This document shows, piece by piece, positions 50,640-62,220 of a stretch of DNA of 64,000 bases. Origin of the DNA: Dioscorea cayenensis subsp. rotundata (lineage: Eukaryota > Streptophyta > Magnoliopsida > Dioscoreales > Dioscoreaceae); the NCBI RefSeq assembly GCF_009730915.1, contig NC_052488.1, positions 19,958,305 to 20,022,304 of the forward strand. Direction: 5' to 3'. Position 1 is the stretch's first letter, and every line of letters begins with the position of its first letter. The notes below the pieces were generated by a model. That model made no database searches and was not told the DNA's origin. It saw nothing but the letters and a program-made list of their open reading frames with translations. Position numbers and translations under genes: made by a program.

Positions 50640-53600
50640 CCCATCAATACACAATGTTTCCAGTCATCGCCGGGCTTATTTACAATGCCTAGTCGGCGAC
50701 AGCTTACATTGCAAAGATCGCCGATCATGACCGGATCCACGGCAGCATGCCGAATGTAACTCGCGGACATCAAACGCCATGACTCGATCCTTCTTTTCGC
50801 TCTAGTGCCGCCCAGCTGCCTTCTCGCCACAAAGGTCGCAAACGAAGCTCACGATTTCGTCTCGAAGGCTCCCATTATCGTCGGTATGGGGAATATAGCT
50901 TCCTTTGTACGCCCGCTTTGTAATTGTCGACGATGAAGTACCCGCTAATAAATCAATGTACGCTGGTGTCTCCGTCTCGCATTATTGTAGCACAAGCGTT
51001 GTTTGTAAAGGGATACCATAAACTTGCCACCTTGACATACGAACAAGTTCGATGGCGTAGATCTACATGTAGTTGCCGGACCGTCGATCACCTCGTAACG
51101 ATCGATACACAACGACCAACACGTAAGATTTTCGGCTGTCCCCTCAACAATGATCTCTACCTTCGAATGTATGTCTCGGGCATAAGTAGGTCTCCCATTT
51201 GTTCGCTGCTCACGCCGGTTACATAACATGCGCATCAACTCGAACCTGCAAATAAGGTTAAACAAAGACAGATGATGGTTAAATAATTCAGAAACATGTT
51301 TGAACATTATTGTAAATATTTAACCGTAAAGGATTAATATTTAAAGTCGATAAGTGTAATTAAACAAAAGATTGAGAATGTTTAAAGGGTGACACTAAAT
51401 GTTAAGTGTAAACCAACATTCGCAGACCTTACGGAGTCGCACCATTTTGTCACCGGTAAATGACGTGCTTCCTTGATCCAAGCATCGAACGACTCCGCGA
51501 CGCTTTGAATACATCTCACCCCAACGATCACCTCAAACAGTATAATTCACACCAATGTGCCATATCCGATTTATTAATCAACCAGCTGATGAGCTTCGGG
51601 TGATGTGGCTGCAGTCTCATTCACGGTATCATCAAAATCTTTTAGCCGTGGATACCCACGCAATGCGGAAGCATATAGACCAACACTCCTCCCTCAACGA
51701 CTTCCCCAAGTTTCGACATTGGCTTTCATAAAATTGGCCTCCAAAATGTCGAAGATGCGATGCATGTGGCGACAGAAGGGAAGACTCTCGCAATTGCGCT
51801 CACAAGGCCCTTGGACCCTGTCCGACACGAAAGGTAATTATCTCATGATAATCTCCATCCTCGTATAAGGCATCACCCTAACTTAGATATGAACCAAGTC
51901 CAATTGGCATCGGTCTCGTTGTCGACTATACCAAAGGCGACGGGAAAAACCATTGATTTCCATCTTTCCCTGGGCACCCAAGAGTGTACCCTCGATATTT
52001 TCCCAGGAGGCTGTGCACCATCGAGAAACAGCACGCCGCCCTGCAAGCCCTCTTGAATCCCTGACAACACACGCTACCGAAGAAAAGAATACACGCTTTA
52101 AAACGATCACCGTCTCTTTCCACGATCGCAACGCCGCCGATTTGTCTCACCCACCTTATCCACATACCAAAGCAAACAGCCGTAGCTCGGAGATGTCACT
52201 ACGCCGAGGACCACCCGGCATGCTCTTTTTCCCAACCAAGCTCGCTTGTATGGTATGTGGACACCATGTTCCCGCAACATGTCCCTTCCTCGAATGTCGA
52301 TGGCCTCGTCATGAGGACGCGTCCTCGAGCTCGAATCACCGCGCGCTAACCCATGGACGCTTTCGGATGTGACGCATCAACCCATGCCACCACCGCAAGT
52401 GTGTGACGGGTTGATTGTCTTAATTCTGAAAGTATTTTTGTTATACTCTTTTGATGCATGAAGGCGCTAATGACAACCATCCAGCAGCTGATTCCACGAC
52501 TACCCAATGTTTTCGTCTTTTATGAATTTGAAGTCAAAAATTACTTTTTGATCGATGATTTGAGTACATCCCTCGAAATGTTCGACACCGGCAAAACGTT
52601 GTCCAATATCCAACGACAGCACTTCAGAATGATCTGACGAGGAAGGAAGACATCCCACGCCCGTCGTGGTCACCATAGGGATGAATCGAGCACTCGCAGT
52701 AATCAATTCCCCGCCAACACTTCAGCCAAATGAAAATATCAATATGTTAAGCGGAGAATATAATGTTTAAGTGATAATGACAATATTTAAACGTTAAATT
52801 AAATACTTAGCGCAGCTAACTAATAACGTAAATCCATCTAGTACAATATGTTAACCAGAGGACGGACATATTTAAACACTAATGGCCCTGCATAACCCGG
52901 AACATTTAAAAGAGAGGAACTTACAACGAGTAAAACTCAAGCTATTAGGATTCTAAGTAATGGCACATTTTTCTCGCTCCCGACGACAAGATCAACTACA
53001 AAGACATTTGAAGATGGAGTGCACGTGACACATCCGTCACCGGAAGTCAACATCGCTTTTCTATTGGGCAAACCGCTTTTATATCCATCCGTGTGATGAA
53101 CTTAACCCCTCGACAAGAGAAACTTCGAGACCCCATCGCTCACATATCTCGGCTAACACCAACTCCCTAAGAAGTCGCGAGCCAGTGAACATTAGCACTC
53201 TTCCCTCCCCGTTGAATCTAGCTAATACCACAAAAACTCTCCATAATATATCGGCGGAAAACCAAATCGTATGCAAAACCAGAATGAAATAAAGAACAAA
53301 AATAAGGAAGAAGAAGAAGAAGTAAGAAGAAGATGTAAGACAAACAAACAAGACAGTGATAGTAGCAAACAAAAAGTGCATATATATATATATCACTGTC
53401 GCGATGAAGACCAAAAAGTGCATAGAGGTTAGACTGGACGTGATGTGATTGGGCGGTATTTTTTCCTCCATTAGAAGGGCAAAAAGGAAAAAATATATGC
53501 CACTCGTCGCTGATGAAGACGATTGTCATCGCCGACATGAGTATCTGCTTAACTGTCAAGTTTTTTATGTTTAAATGCATACATATAGTGTTTAACATAA

Positions 53601-55506
53601 CGACTACGGTTTAAATAAAGTCTATATTATGTAAATATCGTAAAACGCTTTAAATATAGTGACTTAACTGCTTTTGAAATATATGTTATTGTTTAAATTG
53701 AATGCTTTCACCGACATCGCGTGAAGATGGGTACCCTCCCCGGTCACTCGCTTAAACATCTTTACGTATTTTTCTTAAACACCGTTGTCATTGTTTAAAG
53801 AGTAACTCGAGTATTGTTTAACTTTTTTTCTATTGTTTACTAATGACGCTCTTTTTGTTTCCCACATTGTTTTTTACTAGGTCTCTGCTTTAAATTTCGT
53901 AAGTTCACATTCAAATAAAACATTCGCTACAACATTTACAAAACATTTACAAAACATTTACAACATTTACAACATTTACAAGGACTTTCGACACTCACGA
54001 CTCGACCCTCGTATAATCGAAACAAGTGTCCGTACATTCGAACTGCTCACACGCGTTGTATAACATGCGCATCAACTTGAACCTCGCACAACATACAACA
54101 TTAAAAAGGTTAAACAAACACATTCATGAAAACGACTATTAATCAATGTGTCATGGTCGGACTTTAGCTGAAGATATCGGGTAGTTAAACACGTAACGAC
54201 ATAGTTATACACTCGACGTAATGTTCTTAAACCAGTAACAAAAAGTCTCAAGTGATAAATATCAACCCTCAGTCTTAAAGGATGTTTCTGACCTCCTCCT
54301 CTAGAGAATCCTCCTCAATCACGCATACGTGAAAACTTTCTTTTCTTACCCAAGTCGAAAAAGCTCGCTAATTGCTTCCCGCCATCCACACCGGAGAATC
54401 CTCCGCGATTCGTGCAATTACGCGAGCATTTCGCTTGGGCAAGAAAAAGATAGTTTAACTTGCGTGATTACTACCGATCGATTCTCAAGATAAGGAAGGA
54501 GGTTCACTAAACATCCTTTCGTGATAGAGCGGTCGTCCATGGGAAGAGGAGGAAGACGAGGAGGAGGAGGAGGAGGATGAGGACGACGACGCAGTGGTCG
54601 TCCGTGGGAAGGGTTCTTCCCGGTTATTTATCGTGCGAAGTCCACAAGCAGTCGACTCTTCATATCCGAGAAAAAAATCAAACGCACTACGGACCGACAT
54701 CGATCTGGGACTTACAACGAACGCAAAGTGTTCGGATATGATAGTTACTGCAGCATAAGAATTAATCGCCGCCATTAATTCTACGCACGGATACCATAAC
54801 CTCTGCCACCGCCACGCCACACCGCCAACAATTCGGATCAAACGGAAAAAGATCACCGCTTTTACGCAGAGACTTTGAGAATTTAAACGTTAATATGAAA
54901 AGTTATACATGTAAAGATAATGTTAAACGGAGATGACAAGTATTAAACGGATATGACAATTATTAAACATATTAGTAATATATTTAAACGGATAATAGCA
55001 AAATAGTTAAACATTATTTAAAATATACAAAAAGATAACAATGAACGAGAAGAACTTTACAACGAAATGAACTCGCTTTTCAAACGGAGACGACTAATGG
55101 CACACGCTCGCCTCGACAATAAAATCGAATATATTTCATTCGAAGATCGAAGTCAGCTCGACCAATCCGATGGAAATCAACTTCATTTTTCTCATTGAGA
55201 AACCGATTTATATATTTCGGGTATGATAAACTTCACCCTGACTACCACTAAATGAATCGCCATAATCACCTCGCCGAATGGTCAAACTGAGCAAAGAACG
55301 AAGAGATTCTCACCAGACATGCAAATCCCGATGTAATCGAAGTCGAACAACTCAAATGAGGGAGAAATGAGGAGAACAACAAGACGTAATGCAACTCCCA
55401 TGCATTGCTCATCGAAACCAAGCGAAAAACCCTCGAAAAGGTCGAATATGACGATTTGACGCTTTCCTTTTCCCACCATTTTCAAGGCCAAAAACTGGGA
55501 TTTCAC
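50640..55506 (-). pseudogene. mudrA-type (MULE) transposase remnant
   Basis: Reading the minus strand from 55506 towards 50640: an N-terminal region starts MVGKGKRQIVIFD. A Ser-coding repeat lies at about 54540-54590. The MULE transposase core at about 52165-51873 contains FLDGA, GKYRG, LGCPGKDGNQWFFP and PVAFGIVDNETDANWTWF, spread over three frames. A C-terminal SWIM-like region at about 51270-51040 contains LCNRREQ, DIHSKVEIIVE and YEVID. A final knuckle-like segment reads RGSGHDR near 50740. Frameshifts and stops are numerous, so it is inactive. Part of the N-terminal region seems present twice (52.9-53.1 and 55.0-55.25 kb). Confidence 0.75.
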
Positions 55507-55647
55507 AACATAGACCCATTTGAAGTGTAACTGTAGGGGTAATAGTGAAGTTAAACACTAATCTAAGTACCGTCCAGGGGTGTGTAAAAGTAGGAGGGGG
55601 TTTTTGGAAAGTTTTGAAAATTACGATGAGTGAACAGTAATTTTCCC

Positions 55648-56040
55648 TAAACAATAACTAGAAAAACTTTTAAAAACATTTTTTATTTCCTTATAAATTC
55701 TTTTAAGGCGATAAGTAATATAAAATTTCTTATACAAAAGTACAATAATTAAAAAAGACAAAAAAAAAAAAGACAAATCTTTTTTATGAAAAAAAGTATT
55801 TTGAATGGTTTGTGAGCAATTTTCTAATATATATATATATATATATTGATAAAAACAAAAAAATGAAAAAAAAGGAGAAAAAAATCTTAAATTCAGATTT
55901 TTATTTTATTTAAAAAGAACCTCAGAACTCAAGGTTGCATCTCTTTGTATAAAAGCCATCAAACTTTTACTTATTTTTCCTCTCTTTCTCTGAACTTTTT
56001 TTTAACTCCATGAAATTATTGATTATTGTTCATCCAAGTG
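55648..56040 (+). promoter_or_regulatory. Promoter and leader of the starch synthase gene
   Basis: Between the end of the Mutator-like element and the ATG lie 393 bases. They contain an AT microsatellite at about 55826-55850 and TATAAAAG at 55948-55955. A start about 30 bases downstream (near 55980) would give a leader of about 60 bases. An ATG at 56010 precedes the main start. Confidence 0.6.
55948..55955 (+). promoter_or_regulatory. TATA box of the starch synthase gene
   Basis: TATAAAAG sits 93 bases upstream of the main ATG, followed by a pyrimidine-rich stretch (ttatttttcctctctttctctg) shortened here only in description. Position and context fit a plant core promoter. Confidence 0.65.
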
Positions 56041-56123
56041 ATGGCTTCAGTTGGTTCTCTTCATGTGTACCATTCTCTCCTCTTTCATGGCGGAGCGAGC
56101 AGTGGGAAAAGGCTCGCCTTTGA
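56010..56123 (+). other. Upstream ORF overlapping the starch synthase start
   Basis: ATG at 56010 opens a 37-codon frame (starts [12 protein letters not shown]) that stops at TGA 56121-56123, past the main ATG at 56041 and out of its frame. If the transcript begins near 55980 it would be the first ATG. Both ATGs have imperfect contexts (ccatga against gtgatgg, the latter with G at -3 and +4). Confidence 0.55.
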
Positions 56124-59100
56124 TCCTTCTCGCTTGCAGTTGCAGAGCACTGGTGATCTTTGTGGAAGTGTTTGTGGAATGCGAATCGGAAGAGGTGTTG
56201 GCAGTGGTGTTTTGATTGGGCGGAAGGAGCGCAGAGGTCTGGGAGTTGGTAGGAAAGATGGTGGCTTTGAGATCGAGGAGGATGATGAAGATGGAGATGA
56301 AAAGGATGTTGCCGATGATGCACTCCGTGCCACCATTAGAAAAAGCAAAAAGGTTCTCGAAAAGCAGAAGAATTTGCTCGAAAAGGTAGTAATTTTCTTT
56401 TTTTTTTTAAATTTTTATTTTAGCTCTTGCGTTTTAGGTTTTAAAGTTCTTATCTTGTCTGCTGTTTTTCTGATCTTTTTCTTATTAATCATTTATCTTG
56501 CAAATTTGTTGACGATATAGATCACAATTGTTCATGTATTTGTGGTGAATGACGGTGGTATTGATTGAAAATGTTTGTGTTTCTATATCTCGGATCAGGC
56601 TTATTTTTCAGTACTAACAATCATGATCATGTGAATTTTATACTCGAATTTGGTAAGAATAATGGGTTGATTTAAAAAAAAAACATATTGGAGAATAGGA
56701 GTGGTAATTCATCACTATGTTGTATTAATAAGAGTCAATTTGTAGAATTTTCATCAAAATTTTTCTTTTTTTAGAGGAATTTGTTTGAAATCTTTGTTAA
56801 ATCTACTGAAGAGGAGTTGAACCAAAATCAGTAATGTTACTATCTTTTTTTGGTTTAGTGAATTTTGTTAACTCAATGGCTTTAATATATGACATGAGCA
56901 AGATATTCAAACGAAAGCAGTAATCAGCGATTGGATTGCTTCCTTATGACTTATATTGTGAAAATATTCAAGATGATATTGTACCAGTGGTACACATGTT
57001 TTACATGCCTACTCAAGAACCTTATTTTGCTGCAGATTGTGGCAAGTAGGAAGATGGTTTCATCCTTGGAAAGTAGTGTTCTCAGCGGTCAGCCGGGGAC
57101 AGATTCTTATGACGGGAATGGCACTTCTTATTTGAAGGTGGGCCAAACAACAAATGGAGAAGCACTTGATCGAGAACACGAGAGTGTTGTTAGTTCTGAT
57201 AATCATACCAACTCGAAGATTACAGGTTCTGCAACTATGATTGATGGAGATCTTGTTAAGGAAGAGAGGAAAGTCAAAACTAGATCTCAAGCTGAATCCT
57301 CAATTGCACATGCTCCTGGATTAGTTAAGAAAGAAGATGGTTTGAAAACAGCTTCGTCTAAGGTTACAACAACGCCTGTTTTGGAAACCTCCAAATCTAC
57401 TGGATTCAAAGGTGCTACTAAATTCAAAGATGAAACACTTAAGGATTTGGTAGAAGCAGATGTTGACGTTGTGGATGGGGAGCATGAAATCACTCCAGAG
57501 CAAGAAAAAGAGGAATCCCTTCCTTTGGCTGGGGTGAATGTCATGAATGTTATAATAGTAGCCGCAGAATGTGCTCCTTGGTCCAAAACAGGTTTTTACA
57601 TTTTCACTTCAAGCTTGTCCTTGACCAATATTTTCGTGTCTTTTTATGCATATTGAGCTTTGACATGCCAATTTCAGCCCCTTTCAAAGTCCAGAATTAC
57701 AGATGTTAATCATCAGTGGTTCTGTGTAGTTTCTTAATTAGCTAGGTATACCTACATGGGGTTTTTGATGATTTGCGGCAGGTGGGCTTGGTGATGTTGC
57801 TGGAGCATTACCAAAGGCTTTGGCTAGGAGAGGCCACAGGGTTATGGTATGTTCATCATCAGTGTCATTATTTGATGCAAACTCTGTAGAGTGGGAGGCA
57901 AAGTCACTTGGTTTTGACTATTTCTCTTTTGCTGGCATGTGTAACTTTATAAATTCAGGAAACCTATCTGAAGTGGCGTAGTGCCACTGGACTTTCTGAA
58001 AGTGTTGCAACAAAAGTTTTCTTATTGTAACTGTTTAACAGGACCTTGCAACCTTCTTTTTGGCTTCAGGTTGTGGTGCCACGGTATGGTGAATATACTG
58101 AACCTCAAGCGACTGGTGTACACAAACATTACAAGGTTGATGGACAGGTATCCACAGTAAAAAAACAATGTTATGTTGCTTTATTTCGATAATTTTATTG
58201 ATAGCTTTGTTTTTATAATAAAAATATTGTATTGCTTTGGTATTTTCTTGTGTAGGATATGGATGTAACTTATTTTCATGCCTACATCGATGGGGTGGAT
58301 TTTGTTTTCATTGATAGTCCTATTTTTCGCCATCGACAGAATGATATATATGGTGGAAACAGACAGGTAAATTCCCATGATTAACTACCTTTGACAAGCT
58401 GAGAAAAGCATCTAGTAGATTGTAATTACTTGAGTTACTTTTGCAAATGTTCTGTCAGTTAACATTTGGCTCCTCATTTTAGTGGGCATAACTGATTTAC
58501 ATTATCAGTATTTTGTGACTTAGCTTTGAAATTAAACGCAGGACATTTTGAAACGCATGATTTTGTTATGCAAAGCAGCCATTGAGGTACGTCCTTTTGA
58601 GTTCTTCAACATGAATGTCAGAAATGATTCTTTGCGGGTGAAAACATTTATAGGATTGTTTGTATTTTGCTATTTTAACCTGTGGAAGATATTATTAGTT
58701 TGCTACAATCTCCAAAACTGTGGAAGGTGTATCCTCAAACACTATGACCTTGTGAAACATATTTGTAGCTTTGGGAGAAATATCTCGTGTTATTTGCTCT
58801 TGCTTTGTTATATTTAAACAAAATGATCTCATATTTCTTTTCCATTGAGTAGTGAACTATCATGGATCGCTTACCATATTTCCTGTTATTATAGAAATGA
58901 ACTGTTCTTGTACACTGAATAACACATTTCCAATAGAAATGTTTTCCTGTAAAAATCTGAATTTCTTTGTTTAAATTTTTAACAATATCTAGTTCCCAAG
59001 TTTCCAATGGCTATCTTTAATAGTAAAAAGCTGTTTTCAGGTCCCCTGGCATGTTCCATGTGGTGGTGTCTGCTACGGAGATGGAAATCTGGTTTTCATT

Positions 59101-60287
59101 GCAAATGATTGGCACACTGCCTTGTTACCTGTTTATCTGAAGGCCAACTATCGTGACCATGGCTTGATGAAGTATACTCGAAGTGTGCTTGTGATTCACA
59201 ACATTGCTCACCAGGTATCTCAGCTAAGCTTCCATTATTATACTTAATATATTCGCCGACTGCTCAGCATACGTGCCAGAAATCCAAGATTGCTATTCTC
59301 TGTTTTAGTTTCCTTATTAGTTGGTTCTCCCAGGGCCGGGGTCCTGTAGAAGACTTCTCCTTTACAAGTCTACCTGAGCACTACATCGATCTGTTCAAAC
59401 TCTATGATCCAGTAGGAGGCGAGCACTTTAATATATTTGCTGCTGGTATAAAAACCGCTGACCAGGTTGTTACTGTAAGCCGTGGTTATTCATGGGAACT
59501 GAAAACATCGGAAGGTGGCTGGGGTCTTAACGAAATCATAAATGAGAATGATTGGAAATTTCGAGGCATTGTAAATGGTATCGATACTAAAGATTGGAAC
59601 CCTGAAGTAGATATACACTTGAAGTCAGATGGGTACACAAACTATTCACTGGAAACCTTTAAAACAGGCAAAGCCAAGTGCAAAGCTGCGTTGCAGCAAG
59701 AGCTTGGCTTGGCAGTCCGTGAAGTACCAATCATTGCATTCATTGGGAGGTTGGATCATCAGAAAGGTGTGGATCTCATCGCTGAGGCTATGCATTGGAT
59801 TGTTGGCAATGATGTGCAAGTGATATTGTTGGGAACTGGAAGACCAGATCTAGAAGAAATGCTGAAGAAGTTCGAAAGAGAGCACCATGAAAAAGTTCGA
59901 GGATGGGTTGGCTTTTCTGTGAAGATGGCGCACCGGATCACAGCAGGCGCTGATATTCTCATGATGCCATCGAGGTTTGAGCCTTGTGGACTGAATCAGC
60001 TCTATGCCATGGCTTACGGGACAGTGCCCGTAGTGCATGCTGTCGGTGGACTTCGGGATACCGTGCGTCAGTTTGATCCTTACAGTGAGTCTGGATATGG
60101 TTGGGCTTTCGACAGAGCTGAGTCTAATCAGCTAATCAATGCCTTAGGAAATTGTTTGAAGACATATTGGAATTACAAGGACAGTTGGGAGGGACTCCAG
60201 CGGCGGGGAATGACGCAAGATCTCAGTTGGGACAACGCTGCTGTGCAGTATGAAGAAGTTCTTGTTGCTGCCAAGTACCAATGGTGA
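56041..60287 (+). CDS. SSII: Soluble starch synthase II, chloroplastic/amyloplastic (GT5 family)
   Basis: Transfers glucose from ADP-glucose to growing alpha-1,4 glucan chains, mainly making intermediate-length amylopectin chains in plastids. Splicing: 56041..56385, 57036..57591, 57782..57846, 58070..58147, 58256..58366, 58542..58586, 59041..59214 and 59334..60287; GT..AG throughout, 775 aa, 8 coding exons as in known SSII genes. The N-terminus ([12 protein letters not shown]..., Ser/Arg-rich) fits a transit peptide. An acidic, variable region runs to about residue 280. The GT5 catalytic domain starts near 286, with the ADP-glucose loop KTGGLGDV at 299-306. The second fold has [10 protein letters not shown] at 594-603, PSRFEPCGL from 670 and VGGL at 695-698. 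The protein ends KYQW, typical of SSII. No break is visible, so the gene looks functional. Mutator-like elements of one family flank it on both sides. SSII is favoured over SSI/SSIII by length, the variable arm and the C-terminus; subtype a/b/c is not resolved. Confidence 0.97.
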
Positions 60288-60923
60288 ATGTCAACAAAAT
60301 AATCACCAGACCTGGATCCAAGCTACCGGTTTTTACGTACACTTAATGATCGATTTTGTTCATTTCTGTCGATTGTAACCCAGGTTTCAAGTCACTTGTC
60401 CGAAGTTAAATATTTTGCGTAATAAATTCCGCGGGAGAGTTTGTTTGTTGTCAATGACCCATGTAAAATACACTGGTTTGTGAATTATTATCAATCTTCT
60501 TGCAATTCAATCAGATTAACTTTTCCCGAAGTGAAAATTTTTTTACTGCAACTTTTTTCACAATAATTTAGGACCCTACCTCCCGGAGTATCTGAGGAAC
60601 ATGATTAAGAGCCAACGTAAGACATCAGGTTCATTAATCCGAACCGACAAAGAAACAACAAATTCAGCTACATTAAACAATTCAAGTCATCATCCATCTC
60701 GGTTGTGTGCAACTACCACTAAACTTGAAGCCTGACGAGTCAGAAGCATGTGTGAATTGCAGAAAAGCTTATGAGGGACAGGTAGCCTCATGATCTGAGA
60801 GGATTGATAGATCTATGAATCTCATTTGTTGCATTTAATATTGTTAGAAAAATAACAAAGATGTATAAATGCCACTCGAAGCAAGTCAATTAAAGTTTTA
60901 AAATTTCAACATAATAATAATAA
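60288..60923. other. 3' region of the starch synthase gene and short intergenic DNA
   Basis: The first part, through aataaa at about 60421, is probably the 3' untranslated region. The rest is AT-rich without a gene and runs into a TAA repeat (about 60911-60923) at which the next element starts. Confidence 0.6.
60915..60923 (+). repeat. Putative target-site duplication, left copy
   Basis: taataataa precedes the element and also follows it at 63347-63355. Both lie in TAA microsatellite sequence, so the match is weaker evidence than a unique 9-mer would be. Confidence 0.5.
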
Positions 60924-61207
60924 GTGGAAATTGCCAAAAACACCTTGTAAGTTTATGATATTACAAAAACAGATTAGTTTTTCGACTCCTCAAAAAGCCC
61001 CTTCCTTTTGAATTGATGATTTTTTTAAACCCCACAAACATCTAATAGTGATTGATAGAATTAATTTAGAATTTTTTTGGACTGAAATTGTCCCCTGCGT
61101 GGGAAGTTGTGGCAAGTGTGACGAGATTTGACTATAATGCCCTTGGGTGCAGATGAGTTTCATTTAAAAAAATGAAGCTCTATTTAAAAATATGAGGTAT
61201 GAGGTTC

Positions 61208-61420
61208 ATTTTAAAAAAATGAGTTTCCTATTTAAAAAAATGAGTTTTTGGTTTAAAAAAATGAGTTTTTCATTTTAAGAAATGAGTTTTTACAGTATAA
61301 GAAATGAGGTTTCGTTTAAAAAAAATGAGGTCTCGTTTAAGAAATGAGTTTTTCAGTTTAAGAAATGAGGTTTTTTTGTTTAAAAAAATGAGGTCTCTGT
61401 TTAAGAAATGAGTTTTTTTG
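61208..61420 (+). repeat. Left array of gtttaagaaatgag-type repeats (about 10 units)
   Basis: About ten units of roughly 20-22 bp, with core gtttaa(g/a)aaatgag followed by ttt/gtctct spacers. The first units are more degenerate (ttttaaaaaaatgag). It lies inside the left half of the 2.4-kb element. Confidence 0.85.
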
Positions 61421-61549
61421 TGGTGTATTTATCACCCCCAAAATCTCTTTTATTATGAGTTAGGGTGGGCAGATGAGACAAAGCATCGCGGCTCACAATC
61501 AGCGATCACGTTGCATGAAAAATGGGATTTCAAGTTCGAGAAAAAAGGT

Positions 61550-62220
61550 GCAACCTTTCGATGCCTTCGCTCGACGACGAGGAGCATGCGGTCTTCCCCG
61601 AGGTCGGCGACGAAGAAGATGAAAGAGATGAGGTCGACGGCGGGGGAAGGCGATGAAAAGCGAAGCGAAGACGGCGAGATCGAACCCTCATCGGGCAGCC
61701 GCCCTCCCTCCGTTCCTCGTCGCGACTTAGGCACCATGGATCCAAACCCCGGAATGATCCCTAACCCTAACCCTATTGCTATCCATGTTGCGGTCTCCGC
61801 GATCGAGAATGGTTCCGATTCGAGTTCGACTCGTCTTATCCGGCGTCACCACCGAAGACCTCACCACTCCGACCGCCGAGGAACGTCGCCAACCGGATCG
61901 CCAGCGCCGATAAAGATTTCTCCTTTAAGACCCCACACGAGCGAGGCCACCTCGAGATCGCTCGCGGATCTGGAGCTCGGCACTCAAGCGTTCGCGCGAG
62001 ATCAGCGACGATGAGATACTCAATGTCCCTACTCAATGAGGTCTCTGTTTAAAAAATAAGCTCTCTGTTTAAGAAATGAGTTCTGCTTTAAGAAATGAGT
62101 TCTCTGTTTATATGCTTGTTTGTCTTTGTTTAAATATCGATGTTTCGCATTTTAATATATTGCGTTTACGTTTAAAAAAAGTGCTTAAATATCGTTGTTT
62201 CTATTTAAATATATGCGAGT
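61550..62220 (+). repeat. GC-rich tandem duplication, unit 1 (671 bp)
   Basis: Begins gcaacctttcgatgccttcg and ends atatgcgagt. The first ~490 bp are GC-rich and codon-like (plus-strand segments SLDDE, EDERDEVD, IAIHVAVSAIENGS, DKDFSFKTPHERGHLEIA, DDEILNVPT in shifting frames). The last ~180 bp are AT-rich with gtttaaa motifs. I do not recognise the source gene. Confidence 0.85.

Larger units (their letters stand above)
46089..55647. mobile_element. Decayed Mutator-like element carrying transposase and ULP1-like remnants
   Basis: Its left end (gtgaaaattgccaaaaacc) and its right end (reverse complement gggaaaattactgttcac) align as an imperfect inverted repeat of about 57 bp. The alignment continues as aaaattgccaaaaacacccct against aaaactttccaaaaacccc. 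Inside are a minus-strand mudrA remnant (about 50.6-55.5 kb) and a plus-strand C48/ULP1-like remnant (about 47.0-50.2 kb), facing each other, separated by AT-rich stretches with many tttaaa motifs. I see no 9-bp target duplication (agtttttta against taaacaata), so the ends may be shifted or the insertion rearranged. Both genes are full of frameshifts. Mutator-like elements with ULP1-like genes are known (Kaonashi elements in Arabidopsis, similar ones in cucurbits); relation to those is inferred. Confidence 0.75.

Noticed and set aside
54540..54600. Poly-Ser tract as a separate low-complexity gene
   Set aside because: It is a GAG/GAC-type microsatellite within the decayed transposase region and is open in several frames.
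46080..55656. Perfect 9-bp target-site duplication for the large Mutator-like element
   Set aside because: The bases next to the inferred ends (agtttttta and taaacaata) do not match, so I do not claim one.
61208..61420. CRISPR-like array of regular repeats
   Set aside because: Plant nuclear DNA; spacers are only a few bases, and the unit is a degenerate transposon subrepeat.
61760..61785. Telomere-like ccctaaccctaaccct in both duplicated blocks (also near 62420)
   Set aside because: Only two to three units, in a codon-like context, and the plant telomere unit is ccctaaa. It is part of the duplicated block and not an interstitial telomere.
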